A DNA stretch of 64,000 nt from Lithodes maja (lineage: Eukaryota > Arthropoda > Malacostraca > Decapoda > Lithodidae): contig JBAKBP010004453.1 in NCBI GenBank assembly GCA_037953745.1, positions 62,001 through 126,000 of the forward strand. The letters are read 5' to 3'. Made by a program: the position numbers and the translations under genes. Numbering within the stretch: position 1 is the first letter of the stretch; every line of letters starts with the position of its first letter. The notes below the pieces were generated by a model. It made no database searches and was not told where the DNA came from. It saw only the letters and a list, made by a program, of their open reading frames with translations. Shown here piece by piece: positions 43,101 through 52,193 of this stretch.

Positions 43101-43987
43101 GTCTAATGCAACAGCCCTACCATAGACCGACTGTATCTGGCCATGTCTCTAAAAGCGGTGATGCTGAGCAGGCAGATGTCGTCACAAGGAATGCGGGGGT
43201 GCGCATGTACGGTATCGGCGGGGAAGCCTTAGCAATAATGAACTATGGGAGTGACTGCACAGTTGGTACTGATTGTCCCTCTCATGACCTGGCTGTTCTA
43301 GGGACGAAGGTGGAGAAGGAGGGAGACTACAGGTTAGAAGCTGCGGTCTCGGCTGGGTTGTGGGAGGGCACTAGGCATGTTGTTCGTGGAGACAGTGCAA
43401 GGCAGTTGTTTACTAGGCTATGGCAGTACTTTCGCATGTTTGTTGCTTCTCCAGGCCTGATGTACGGGGTAGAATCCGACATGCAGGCTGGAGATAGTGC
43501 GAGGCTCAGTTTAATTCCCTACCGTATAAATCCTGCTCGACAGCCTATGGTGCAAGCAGAGCTGGATTACGTGTGGACGAAGGGTCTGAGGGATAAGGAA
43601 TGTCGTGAGTGGTCGTTGCCTGTAACTTTGTCCGAGCGTGCTAAAGAGGTATGTGCTTTTGTTGTGGACGGGAGTACCTACCAGTGCAATGTTATGCCTG
43701 ACGGACTTGAGAATGCACCAGCAACGTTTCAGAACCTGATGAATGAAAGTGAAAAGGACGATGATGCGCTGGGGCATTTCGAGGTCTATGTTCCAGCCTA
43801 TGGTTCGGTCGTTGTAGTTTACCCAGATCATCACCCTCTCAAGATCTTGGACCAGTTTCACAATCGGAATATGAGGCTGACCAGGTGGTCACTAAGGTTA
43901 TTGGTATATAACCTGGACATACGCCATATTGCCGGTTGTGACAACGTGGTTGCAGATGGTCGTTCAAGGGTATATGATCCTGGGTAG
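40190..43987 (+). CDS. Gag-protease polyprotein with fused integrase/RT/RNase H remnants
   Basis: Start at ATG 40190 (an upstream GTG in frame is not needed); 1265 codons. Residues ~35-75: SAP-like helix pair (GVDIYGLHLIAKVLGLSN). ~150-210: charged heptad-rich coiled coil with repeated RRHEIE/RRQEDE. ~230-400: capsid, whose second half (ELFLLEQFYKCTG, PKTLQEAAEMADL) resembles the SCAN fold known to derive from Gmr1-type capsids. 469: zinc knuckle CYHCHEKGHFARVC. 556: protease DTGAS, with LLLGNDF later. Then remnants: CHVNLLEEF and FKVGDEALAWLPGQG (integrase C-terminus), PYRINPAR (RT start), CNVMPDGLENAPATFQ (RT motif B area), DHHPLK...DIRHIAGCDNVVADGRSR (RNase H end). Integrase DDE and RT YVDD are absent. 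An intact frame after deletion suggests Gag is still selected or the copy is very recent. Confidence 0.9.
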   Translation: MSCPSTDEEREMPFEEVPLVISEEDARVFVSKRYHVTEERLTGVDIYGLHLIAKVLGLSNVIGMSKRELISWVLRGRHGVSEERAFGGVPPQIPSHSTPTVPSTQLPEISTLPQRDENWQIGVPSGGAHGGSPVFAPPPSVVAAPSSCLSPDMIFRLELAKIETRKHEIEAESRKQENETRRHEIEVRRQEDETRRHEAELRYDSEKYCAQIDLDKTRAESTGTRMGREGQVREQSLSHLVKLVPAFSETEVTEFFNRFEKKCREHNWPEEKWAALVSSRLTGKGLKAYDALPLESCIDYPELKRAVLRAYELQPETYRLKFRGVTKTREATFLEHARDLKDALTNWTRSEKAETAEQLTELFLLEQFYKCTGAEMTLTIKEKNPKTLQEAAEMADLRLSLIRGCGYAQRSEAGNKGRDAPPPRVSDIPYANKYKSYDTKTDHKTSTVPFKKGPGPSQYQGKPRGELKCYHCHEKGHFARVCPSKPPTAAVSLACNIGVSPKSSEFARGSSSEAEAQPMQKHLGGSNPAQDAFCDHRGRGCVMWAGRKHGVEVLRDTGASQTLMNNLTGYPINVARVVVVQGINATRSYPLVRLELEVDGVARELDVGIVEKLPVEGVDLLLGNDFAMPASEVLPLVVAERPADVSGEEQEWVERCQAQPMACVVTRARAAKVSQPSPPSSDQQRNDQQEEAKAGVGFKSFDSAALLGDSVLAPMLESGEAPGPVTASEEVGPEETPGQQRYTQREKRVAQFDIGGGLGLLRKHLDRLVPSDICKLQLEDPEVQKCGNGAVEIKHEDGEACHVNLLEEFVRQPPEQPTVPALVCRGQGGEGEGGSRAQVEESRDCHVSAEQWAGDTSLVAVEALEHLPEQQCAALQHQLGSYPTGRAEPLSLTTRTVRDVPRAGHVNVERPLASLFRWFKVGDEALAWLPGQGRPMAAKGGGKKEDIEQIGEVGCGVDVPGRYIASQCCSSLMQQPYHRPTVSGHVSKSGDAEQADVVTRNAGVRMYGIGGEALAIMNYGSDCTVGTDCPSHDLAVLGTKVEKEGDYRLEAAVSAGLWEGTRHVVRGDSARQLFTRLWQYFRMFVASPGLMYGVESDMQAGDSARLSLIPYRINPARQPMVQAELDYVWTKGLRDKECREWSLPVTLSERAKEVCAFVVDGSTYQCNVMPDGLENAPATFQNLMNESEKDDDALGHFEVYVPAYGSVVVVYPDHHPLKILDQFHNRNMRLTRWSLRLLVYNLDIRHIAGCDNVVADGRSRVYDPG

Positions 43988-44468
43988 ATTGACACACGGG
44001 TAGCCTCCTGCTTTAGTTTGAATAGTATTTTGCGCTTGGTGCTTGTTGGCTCGCGATTGTAGCCCAGCGTATTGGGTCGTAAAGCAGGAGTTGAGCGTTT
44101 GGTATAGAAGAAAATAGGCTGCCCTTATAGTGCAGCCGGGAAAAACATATTAAAATATAAAAATCATAAAAAAACTCTTTCTTTTTGATATAGATAATTG
44201 TATAAGTTTGTCATAGCCTATAGAGTTTGAGTAGTCCACGAACTATCAAACGGCTGAGCTGCTGTAAGCTCGCTCTGGGAGCATGATATTGTGTCTTTTG
44301 CTATTGTTGGGAGGAGTTATAAAATGTGATTTTTTTTTAATAAGATGTGTTTTGATGATAAACTCAGCTTTGTTTTAGTGCCATGCGGTCGCTGGGTGTG
44401 AGGGGCTTGATGGGGTTCTGTGTGTCAGATTTTCGCTCAGGGTTGAGCAAGTAAAATCTTGGGGGAGG
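43988..44468 (+). other. 3' untranslated part of Gypsy element 1 with polypurine tract
   Basis: No frame of note. It ends in the polypurine tract CTTGGGGGAGG (44458-44468) directly before the 3' LTR, as needed for plus-strand priming. Confidence 0.8.
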
Positions 44469-46332
44469 TGTGACGCATGTCGAGTATGAGCATGCTGTAC
44501 AGAACGCCCAGTCATGCCCCACTCTCGCTAGGATCGTCAGGGCAGGAACTTTGGCTGTAGTCTGTGTAGAGTTTTCTAACTTAGTTTATGTGAGCCGTTG
44601 TACTATAAGTATTATAAATATGTATTTTGTTTTCATCTGAGTCAACGAGTTCTATTTTATATCATTAGTTATAAGTGTTGTGTGTGGGACTTATTTGTAA
44701 TGATGAGAGGAGAGAGGGAGATTACGTAACGGGGGCCAGTGAGTGCGCCACGCGGCAGGTAGGCCTAATTCCCTCCTCCCTCCTCCCTCCTCCCTCCTAC
44801 CCCTCAGTGCGTGGGAAATCCTTTGTCGATCCCAGATTGAGAGAGAATATTACGTAATGATTGTCAGTGGGCGGTCCTTAGTAGTTTGCGATATGCTCAC
44901 TAGAGGGCCGAGTATAAAAAGGGAAGTCTCGCCATATTTTATTCAGAACTCGTTAGGCAGAGCGACTTCTCATATCCCTTGCACCTATATATATTCTTCC
45001 GACTGATGTGAACTTTCCCTACTCTCTGTACCGCCTACCTTCTTCTTTTCCCGAACCCTTTTTAACCTCAATGACCCCTTTGGTGCAGATCTAGTCAGCC
45101 AAAGTATTATCGCTTGAGTTCTCACGAGATATATGCCTATTAGATAGCCTATTTTGGAAGGGATAACTAGAATAGGATTGATTAATGTTTGTTGCACTCG
45201 TATATGCATTTCCCTGTGTATGATTATTCATGTTCCTGTTTTCTGCTGATCTAGGTGATGCTAGACTGGGATGAGGCTACTAGAGTTGTGATTCCCTATG
45301 AGTATTAGGTTTTGTTGAACCTGTACAATCGCAACGGAGACTTGGGAAACCTAGGTGGTCTTTCTGACTGTGTACCGTGGGAGTTTAGCGCTGTGTTGCG
45401 AGTGAGGGCTTTTGCCTCTGCCACCCAACACTGTGCTAACTCGTTTGCTTGACTTTGAGAGGATCGCCAGGAGAGAACCAGATACTAGTGATCTGGATCT
45501 CTCAAGAGAGCATCCCGTCAATTACCGTAATTTGGCCGCACAGTCTTAAGGACCTCGCTAGGCTACGAGCCGCTTGCTCAGCCATTGTTTCCTAGCCTAC
45601 TACATACCAGCTAGACTTTGCTCGGTCAGCAGATACAGCATAGTATTGAAGCTTTCCTTATGTATGTTATTGTTTATGCACTATTGATTTCATGTGTGGC
45701 ACGCATAGCTACTTTAGAGATTAGTGGCCCCCGAGCACAATCCTAGTAGGCTATTGCCAGTGCATTGTCGGAGTACTTCTTTTACATGTTTGCCATTTAC
45801 TACTGTCTATTCTTATAATTCTTCTTATGTCAATTTAAAGCCTTTAATATTAGTTAATTGCCAGTGTGTTGCTTATTGAATTGCTGTTCAAAATCCGATA
45901 CTTACTTCTTACGAGTATCCGAGAAGCATCTAACTTTATCAGAAGATTCCTTGCTCGATGCTCGAGGACTATTGTTTAACGTAACGTAATAGTGCCGATC
46001 CGAAGTAGAGGGTGGAGGACTTCTTAAGTTCTTAGTCAAGGGTGGATTACTTCGGCTTCGGCCAACACTATTCTTTGGTGTTGTTGTATTTACTTCTTTG
46101 TTTGATTGTTGACCAGACTAGATAACTCCCGTCTCTTTATTAGTCTGTTGTGAAACGCTAGTACCGAGTTCTTGTATACCCCGTTATAGCAGATAGAACT
46201 CTGGAGGGTATTGGTGTTTTTTGTTCGGCCGGTAGTACTCTGGGGTTGGGATCGTGTGTTTCCGTTGTGGCAGCGAGCCATACTCGAGTCCTGTTTGAGA
46301 GCCCTAGTGTACCCGAGTGCCCGGTCGTAACA
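44469..46332 (+). repeat. 3' LTR of Gypsy element 1
   Basis: Same length as the 5' LTR. Differences found by eye are at about 38444, 38520, 39250, 39874 and 39877 (5' LTR coordinates), about 0.3 percent. Confidence 0.95.
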
Positions 46333-46928
46333 ACATTCTCGATGTAACATTAACTACTAACTTGAGCTGGACACATTATGTTAGAAGCATTGCTAAGAAT
46401 GCCTCTAAAAAAATGGGACTCCTGTACAGAGTTCGAGAATTCTTCACTGACGAGCAGTTGGCCGTAATATATAAAAGTCATGTGCGTTCTCAGATGGATT
46501 ACTGTTCACCTCTGTGGGGTGGAAGTGGAGTGGTTGCATTGAGGCAGTTGGACAAAATTCAAAATAAAGCTATTAGATTAATAAATAACCCTGCAATCAC
46601 ACAGGACCTACCTACATTATCCATACGAAGAAACGTTGCATCCCTTGCATTATTCTACAGATATTTTCACAGCAATTGTTCCGAGGAACTTGCTTCAATT
46701 GTGCCGCCTCTCCACATCTTTCCCCGTAGAACTAGGGCAGCTGAGAGCGCCCATGAATTTACAGTTTCTCCTCCACAATGCAGAACTTCTGCTTATCAGA
46801 ATTCATTTATCCCCAGAGCTACTACTATTTGGAATTCACTTCCCTCGAATTGCTTTCCACAAACTTACAATCTACAAATATTTAAATCCAGTTGTTACAA
46901 AAATGTTATGAATGGAGGATGCCTTTAG
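46333..46928 (+). pseudogene. Non-LTR reverse transcriptase, fragment after the Gypsy insertion
   Basis: Continues the RT begun at 37802. Once one ACAT is discounted the frame runs straight through the insertion point. It holds LSWTHYVRSIAKNASKKMG, VIYKSHVRSQMDYCSPLWGG, IQNKAIRLI and a C-terminal FIPRATTIWNSLPS, typical of Jockey-like RT tails, with a stop at 46926. The uninterrupted frame shows the host copy was itself fairly young when hit. Confidence 0.85.
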
Positions 46929-47378
46929 GCACATGGACCTTTTTGTTTTATCTGTGTTTTTCCTTCCTCCGTTCATTGTCTCTTAAAAACAAAAAAAAAC
47001 AAAAAGTAACCCTTACCCTTATACATGTTTACTATTACACTTTCATGACATTCATCTGGGATTCTCTCCTTTGAACATTGCCTGAAGCACTGCTTGTGAC
47101 ATTATACAGGCATGCCTGGAAATTTACAGCCAATTTGCTCTAGCCCTTTTTTAGTTACAGAGGTTAGAGGTCATGATCTCTCGCCTACTTACAGCAAATA
47201 GACTATAGCAACATGTCACGGGCTATGTTACGAGCATTGTTTTGGGCAAAGTCACCGACATGTTGGAAACAGAGATTAAGTATTAATGTGTTTTGTGTGA
47301 GACAGCCCCTAGCACCATGGTGACAAGGTAGGACGCCTTACCTGCCGATTCTTGGCAACAAAAATCACTCCTAGATTA
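46929..47378. other. 3' UTR of the non-LTR element, then unknown
   Basis: Contains AAAAACAAAAAAAAACAAAAA (near 46986) and CGCCTACTTACAGCAAATAG, also seen near 14618. No gene. Confidence 0.4.
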
Positions 47379-47548
47379 TTAACTCTTTCAATACTGGTGA
47401 CGTCTTTGCATATTTGATTTCAGCTACATTTAATTGAAGTCTGTATACTTTAGATGGGTAGACGTCCATCCTAACCTGATCAAAATCGTCAAAAAGAACA
47501 ATGAACTTGGTGAATATAAAAGGATGTGACCGGTAAAATATGTGTTAA
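47379..47548. mobile_element. TTAA-flanked MITE that seeded the 55-bp satellite
   Basis: TTAACTCTTTCAATACTGGT at the left and ACCGGTAAAATATGTGTTAA at the right, related to the 'CCCCTTCTGTACCGG' family ends. Its last ~51 bp (from 47498) is the first unit of the adjacent satellite. Confidence 0.7.
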
Positions 47549-47720
47549 CCCTACAATGAACTTGGTGAATATAAAAGGATGTGACCGGTACAATAATGTG
47601 TTAACCCTACAATGAACTTGGTGAATATAAAAGGATGTGACCGGTACAATATGTGTTAACCCCACAATGAACTTGGTGAATATAAAAGGATGTGACTGGT
47701 ACAATATGTGTTAACCCTAC
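47498..47720. repeat. 55-bp satellite, left block (4 units)
   Basis: Unit ACAATGAACTTGGTGAATAT...GACCGGTACAATATGTGTTAACCCT. Units start at 47498, 47553, 47609 and 47664. The block ends at CCCTAC where a solo LTR begins. Confidence 0.9.
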
Positions 47721-49518
47721 TGTTACGACTGAGGTTTAAATATATCAGGGCTCTTATTCATTGGACTAGTAATGGCATAAATGTTACAACGGAAAGCGCT
47801 AGCTCCAACCTCTGATGTATATTCCCAGTGAACAAAGAACACAAATACTCTACAGAGTTCTATATGCAATAATAGGCTATCAAACTCTCAATAAATGTGC
47901 GTCTACTCTAGGCTTAATGTTATGTGAAAACAGCCTATTACTACCGATAACCGAAGGTGCTTGGTTATGGCATGCAAAGTAAGGTGGTAAGAGAAGTTAC
48001 AGCTTACGTTACTTTAATCAATAAATGTCAGGCACCCCTGCATGAAAGAAAGTGCACTAAAGTCCTTCAACACTAACAAGGAATCTTCTTTAAATGTTAG
48101 ATGCTATAAAGATGCTCGTATCGGAAATGGAACCCAAAAAAGCAGGCAGCGGAACAATGCTCGTGCAGGCAATGCACACAAAAAGGCAGGATATAATGCA
48201 GTCGGAGCCAAGAATATCCTAAACGCCACAACAATAATAATAATCGCCACGACAATGCAGTATTCCTATCAACAAAAAGAGCCTAAGTCGTTTGTGTCTC
48301 AATACATCAAACTAGGCTGCGAAATGCTTGTGTAATCATAAATGGGTATGCATAAAAAGAGTAATTAGGTTAATATACTTAATGTCTACTGTGACTGATA
48401 AAGTCTAGCTAGAGTCAATGATACGAGATACTGGTGCGCATGGCATGCCGCATAGCCTAGTGCAAATCTCAAGTCTGTGCGTTAAATATTACGTTATAGG
48501 AAAGGGTAGCTCTCTTGAGAAACCTTAATACCGAAGTATTAAGCGTTCTCCTGGCGTACCTCAAAGACAAACAACGAGCTTAGAACAGTGCAGAATGGTA
48601 TAGGCAAAAAGCCCTCATTCGTGCATGCTCTACTCTCAATGGCACACAGACTAGAATTTACTCAATCAACTCCAGTTCTCAGGTATGTCGTGCTGCTTTT
48701 AACTAAAGCCAGCACTCATAGGAAACAATACCTTATAATATCAGACTCCTAGTCTAGCATTATCTAATCCAGCAGAACACTAATAATTAAAGGAAGCAGT
48801 ACTAAACAATATGAATGCCAACCAATGCTTCGTGATCAACTTATCTTAACAACTAACATACATGGGTTATATCAGACCTTAACGTACAATACAACTGGCC
48901 AGCATTAAGCTGATTTTGCAGAGTTAACCAGAGGGGGTATAATATTAATAAAAAGGTGGTGAAAGATATGAAAAAGAGAGAGGTAGGCAGAGGAAAAGAT
49001 TCTCAGGTGCGGAGCGGGGGACAGGTAGCAAGGAAAAAAGATGGATGCGTTCTAGAAACCAGATCTGAGGGAGAGAGTGGCGAGGAACTGTATATATACT
49101 CGCACTAGCTCGAGGCGCGTGGGAAAAAATCGGTTACAAGTCCTCTAGCCACTAGCAAGGGAGCTAACAGCATGGTAAGGACCTCTCTTAACCAATCCCC
49201 ACCAGGCAGCCAGCCGTGACGTCATCGAGCGGGACAAAAACACTGCGCGCTCCCTCTCACTCTGTTCTACTCTCTCTCTCTCTCTCCCAGATCCCATCAT
49301 TACTAGTTAATGATAAAACATATACTTTACAATTAAATATATAAAGCCTTGACATGGGTGAAAACAAAGAGCCTTTCTGGACTGCCCATGACACAAGCTT
49401 TCATATGAAATAAAGCACACTCTAATACATAAACTGTAGCCCCATCCACTGCCCTGGCGATCCTAGCGAGTCACTGTAGGACAAGCCATGCAGTTCTAAC
49501 GGAGTGGTTAACGTCACA
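47721..49518 (-). mobile_element. Solo Gypsy LTR (minus strand)
   Basis: 1798 bp. On the minus strand it starts TGTGACGTTAACC and ends CAGTCGTAACA, with the same overall layout as the LTRs of Gypsy 1-3 (its CAGGGCTC...TTGGACTAG matches 59777 onward). Flanked by CTAC at 47717-47720 and 49519-49522, a 4-bp target duplication inside one satellite unit. The minus-strand TATATATA at 49091-49098 is a candidate TATA box. Internal genes were lost by LTR-LTR recombination. Confidence 0.9.
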
Positions 49519-50160
49519 CTACAATGAACTTGGTGAATATAAAAGGATGTGACCGGTACAATATGTGTTAACCCTACAATGAACTTGGTGAATATAAAAG
49601 GATGTGACCGGTACAATATGTGTTAACCCTACAATGAACTTGGTGAATATAAAGGATGTGACCGGTACAATATGTGTTAACCCTACAATGAACTTGGTGA
49701 ATATAAAAGGATGTGACCGGTACAATATGTGTTAACCCTACAATGAACTTGGTGAATATAAAAGGATGTGACCGGTACAATATGTGTTAACCCTACAATG
49801 AACTTGGTGAATATAAAAGGATGTGACCGGTACAATATGTGTTAACCCTACAATGAACTTGGTGAATATAAAGGATGTGACCGGTACAATATGTGTTAAC
49901 CCTACAATGAACTTGGTGAATATAAATGGATGTGACCGGTACAATATGTGTTAACCCTACAATGAACTTGGTGAATATAAAAGGATGTGACCGGTACAAT
50001 ATGTGTTAACCCTACAATGAACTTGGTGAATATAAAGGATGTGACCGGTACAATATGTGTTAACCCTACAATGAACTTGGTGAATATATAGGATGTGACC
50101 GGTACAATATGTGTTAACCCTACAATGAACTCTGTGAATATAGACGGTATGACTGATGAA
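49519..50160. repeat. 55-bp satellite, right block (~11 units)
   Basis: Units from 49521 of 54-55 bp (a one-A difference in the AAAAGG run). The last unit near 50122 is degenerate. Minus-strand open frames in it are repeat translations, not genes. Confidence 0.9.
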
Positions 50161-50179
50161 TGGGAACAAGAATTTATTA

Positions 50180-50513
50180 GGGGGGGATGGTTCACTTTTT
50201 GGTAGATTTTTGTTTTGTTTTTCATTTATTTATTAGTTTTCTAGTTTCTTCCCTAGACCTCCATCAAACTTTAAAAAACATCCCCTTTCAAGATATATTT
50301 GTACATTTTTCGGTAGAAAAATTTCCTGGCCAAAGGCCAGTTCCTCCTAAATTACAGGCTCGCTATCGCTCGCCAGAAAGAAATCGACACGAAAAGTCTT
50401 AATATTGACAGAGAAAAGGGGCGAATAGCTTTAAAATCGCCAAACTAATGGGGTTAAGCATGAGGGAGAAGGGTGTGCAGTAAAATCGACCATCTCCCCT
50501 TCAGTTAAAGGTG
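50180..50513. mobile_element. Foldback MITE family A
   Basis: GGGGGGATGGTTCAC to GACCATCTCCCCTTC with CCCTAGACCTCCATCAAACT and GGCTCGCTATCGCTCGCC inside. Flanking TTAA is degraded. Confidence 0.75.
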
Positions 50514-50638
50514 ACCAACAGACCCCCAATGATTACAAACACCTATTACAATTAACCCCTCGAGAATCATGACGCATTTTGGCAGTTTGTTTTATGGAGA
50601 TTATATATAGGATCCTCAAAGGGCTAAAATATATATTG

Positions 50639-50808
50639 GTGGTAATAATCCCATATAATATAAGGATAGAAAGGTAAATCACTATCAATATACCCAATGA
50701 TCTTATATACCTTTTTATAATGGTAGTAATAAACCCATGTAATATAAGGATAGAAAGGTAAACCACTATCAATATACCCAATGATCCCATATACCTTTTT
50801 ATAATGGT
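50639..50808. repeat. Tandem duplication, period ~83 bp
   Basis: ATAATATAAGGATAGAAAGG...CTATCAATATACCCAATGAT occurs twice, separated by 83 bp. Confidence 0.8.
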
Positions 50809-50930
50809 AATAATCTATCTATCTATATATCTATCTATTACCGGACGCCTTACTCCCCTATATGAGGGTGGCCATACACAAAATGCCCCAAGCAGAACTA
50901 TCCCCTGTGAGAAGGAAAACCCGTCCCCAG

Positions 50931-50948
50931 GGGGGGGGGGGGGGGGGG
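50931..50948. repeat. G homopolymer
   Basis: Eighteen G in a row. A C run of similar kind occurs at 58006-58020 and 61468-61478; their lengths may be unreliable. Confidence 0.9.
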
Positions 50949-51005
50949 CATAAATGCCCCCACACCCGACCGACCATCCCCTGACGACCCCACAAAATTA
51001 CCTGG

Positions 51006-51165
51006 ACCTCGGCCTGTTACTCTTTCTATTGATTTCTGCAACATTCGCGGACTTTCCTCTAACTTTCACTCTGTTGAACACCATCTCTCCTCCTACAAAC
51101 GTGATCTTCTCTTCCTCACCGAAACTCAGGTGTCTGTGTCCTCCAGATGGCGGGTGGGTTAATGG
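51006..51165 (+). pseudogene. AP-endonuclease N-terminal fragment of a Jockey-like element
   Basis: Translation gives LSIDFCNIRGLSSNFHSVEH and LLFLTETQVSVSS, the first two endonuclease motifs (Asn and Glu). It then stops matching at about 51165, where the 2A element begins. A 3'-truncated or interrupted copy. Confidence 0.7.
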
Positions 51166-51189
51166 GTATGAGCGTAGCTCTCACCCTTG

Positions 51190-51906
51190 TGTATCATCAT
51201 TCTCAACATCCAGAGGGGATGTGCCGATATACAGTTGCAGAGAGGACCAGTAGTGTACCAGGTCAACACTAAACAAGTATTGAGGGACCTCGTCACACAG
51301 AAATCACACAATAATGATTTCTCTGTCACCATCCCTGCCTGGGCAGCGACATATCTCCAGAAACAGCAACGTTTTAGCAGACAGCCCGGCAAAACCTCGC
51401 TACATCATCTATTGTGCTACACTCTAATTAGCTGCGGAGACATAGAGACCAACCCAGGCCCCAGCTCAACGTTGAAGAAACCTCCCCACAAATCAAGTAA
51501 GGCAGAAAACGACATTTCAACAGTCCATAGCAGAAAAATTTGTTATAACAAACTGTCACCTGAACCACCACTCCTAGTCACACACTCGAGCCAACCACCA
51601 CCTCAACGCCACCACTCCACCAACACTACACTACCAGCAGCGTTACCATCAATACCACAGATACCGGCGACCCAAGTAGCACAACATGCAACAAGAACTA
51701 CAATAAAAACAGGTAGCACTCGAAAACACATCAACAGGGAAGCAGCAACGACGGACAACGAAAACAACAACAACAACAGCAAACAACCACAGCCCGACCG
51801 CGAGGATCCCGCGCCCTCTCCCGCACGCCTAGCTGATCAGCTGATGGACTCGGACCAAACCACACCTCCAGACGTACGACAAACAGTAAGAAAAAACTAT
51901 GTATAG
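51190..51906 (+). pseudogene. N-terminal segment with 2A-like motif
   Basis: An open stretch without a usable ATG. LISCGDIETNPGP (51424-51462) matches the 2A core D-I/V-E-x-N-P-G-P, at which ribosomes skip a peptide bond between Gly and the last Pro. Such 2A sequences are documented near the N-terminus of some APE-type non-LTR elements. About 90 residues precede it and a low-complexity Pro/Thr/Asn-rich linker follows. The stop at 51904 and others up to 52150 interrupt the link to the endonuclease. Confidence 0.75.
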
Positions 51907-52190
51907 TCTGTAACATTGTCTTCAACAAGAGGAGTTCTCTTTTACAATGCAACAATTGTAATGAAATTGTTCATAACTGATGTACTTACGTTAACAGTAG
52001 AAACGAAGTTGAATGTGTTAAATGTAGGAACTCAGCTGTACAATATCGTGAAACCATTTGTTTTATTTGTGAATCACTCATAACACGAAGTCAGAAGATC
52101 CAAAACTGTGTAGTGTAAAAATGTAGCTCACATGAAGTGCATCTCTAAGAAGACCACAGTGAAGAACAGGAATTCCTTTGCAATAAGTGT
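51895..52190 (+). pseudogene. PHD-like zinc finger between 2A and endonuclease, with stops
   Basis: Conceptual translation shows CNIVFNKRSSLLQCNNCNEI and, further on, CVKCRNS, CFICES and CNKCALHS, a regular series of CX2C pairs as in PHD or related fingers. At least three in-frame stops are present, so this copy is broken. Confidence 0.6.
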
Positions 52191-52193
52191 GCC

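Larger units (their letters stand above)
38113..46332 (+). mobile_element. Complete LTR retrotransposon, Ty3/Gypsy (Gypsy element 1), very young
   Basis: 8220 bp with 1864-bp LTRs (38113-39976, 44469-46332) and the 4-bp target duplication ACAT (38109-38112, 46333-46336). It contains a primer-binding site, one 1265-codon frame with gag, protease and remnants of integrase/RT/RNase H, and a polypurine tract. The LTRs differ at about five positions. Integrase core and RT catalytic box are missing, so it must depend on enzymes of a relative. It is inserted in a non-LTR RT frame. Confidence 0.95.

Noticed and set aside
38113..46332. Endogenous retrovirus with envelope gene
   Set aside because: No frame between pol remnants and the polypurine tract (43988-44457) could encode an envelope. 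It is an LTR retrotransposon.
49519..50160. CRISPR-like array or small minus-strand genes in the 55-bp repeats
   Set aside because: There are no spacers; the repeated minus-strand peptides (YRSHPFIFTKFIVGLTHIVP) are simply translations of the satellite.
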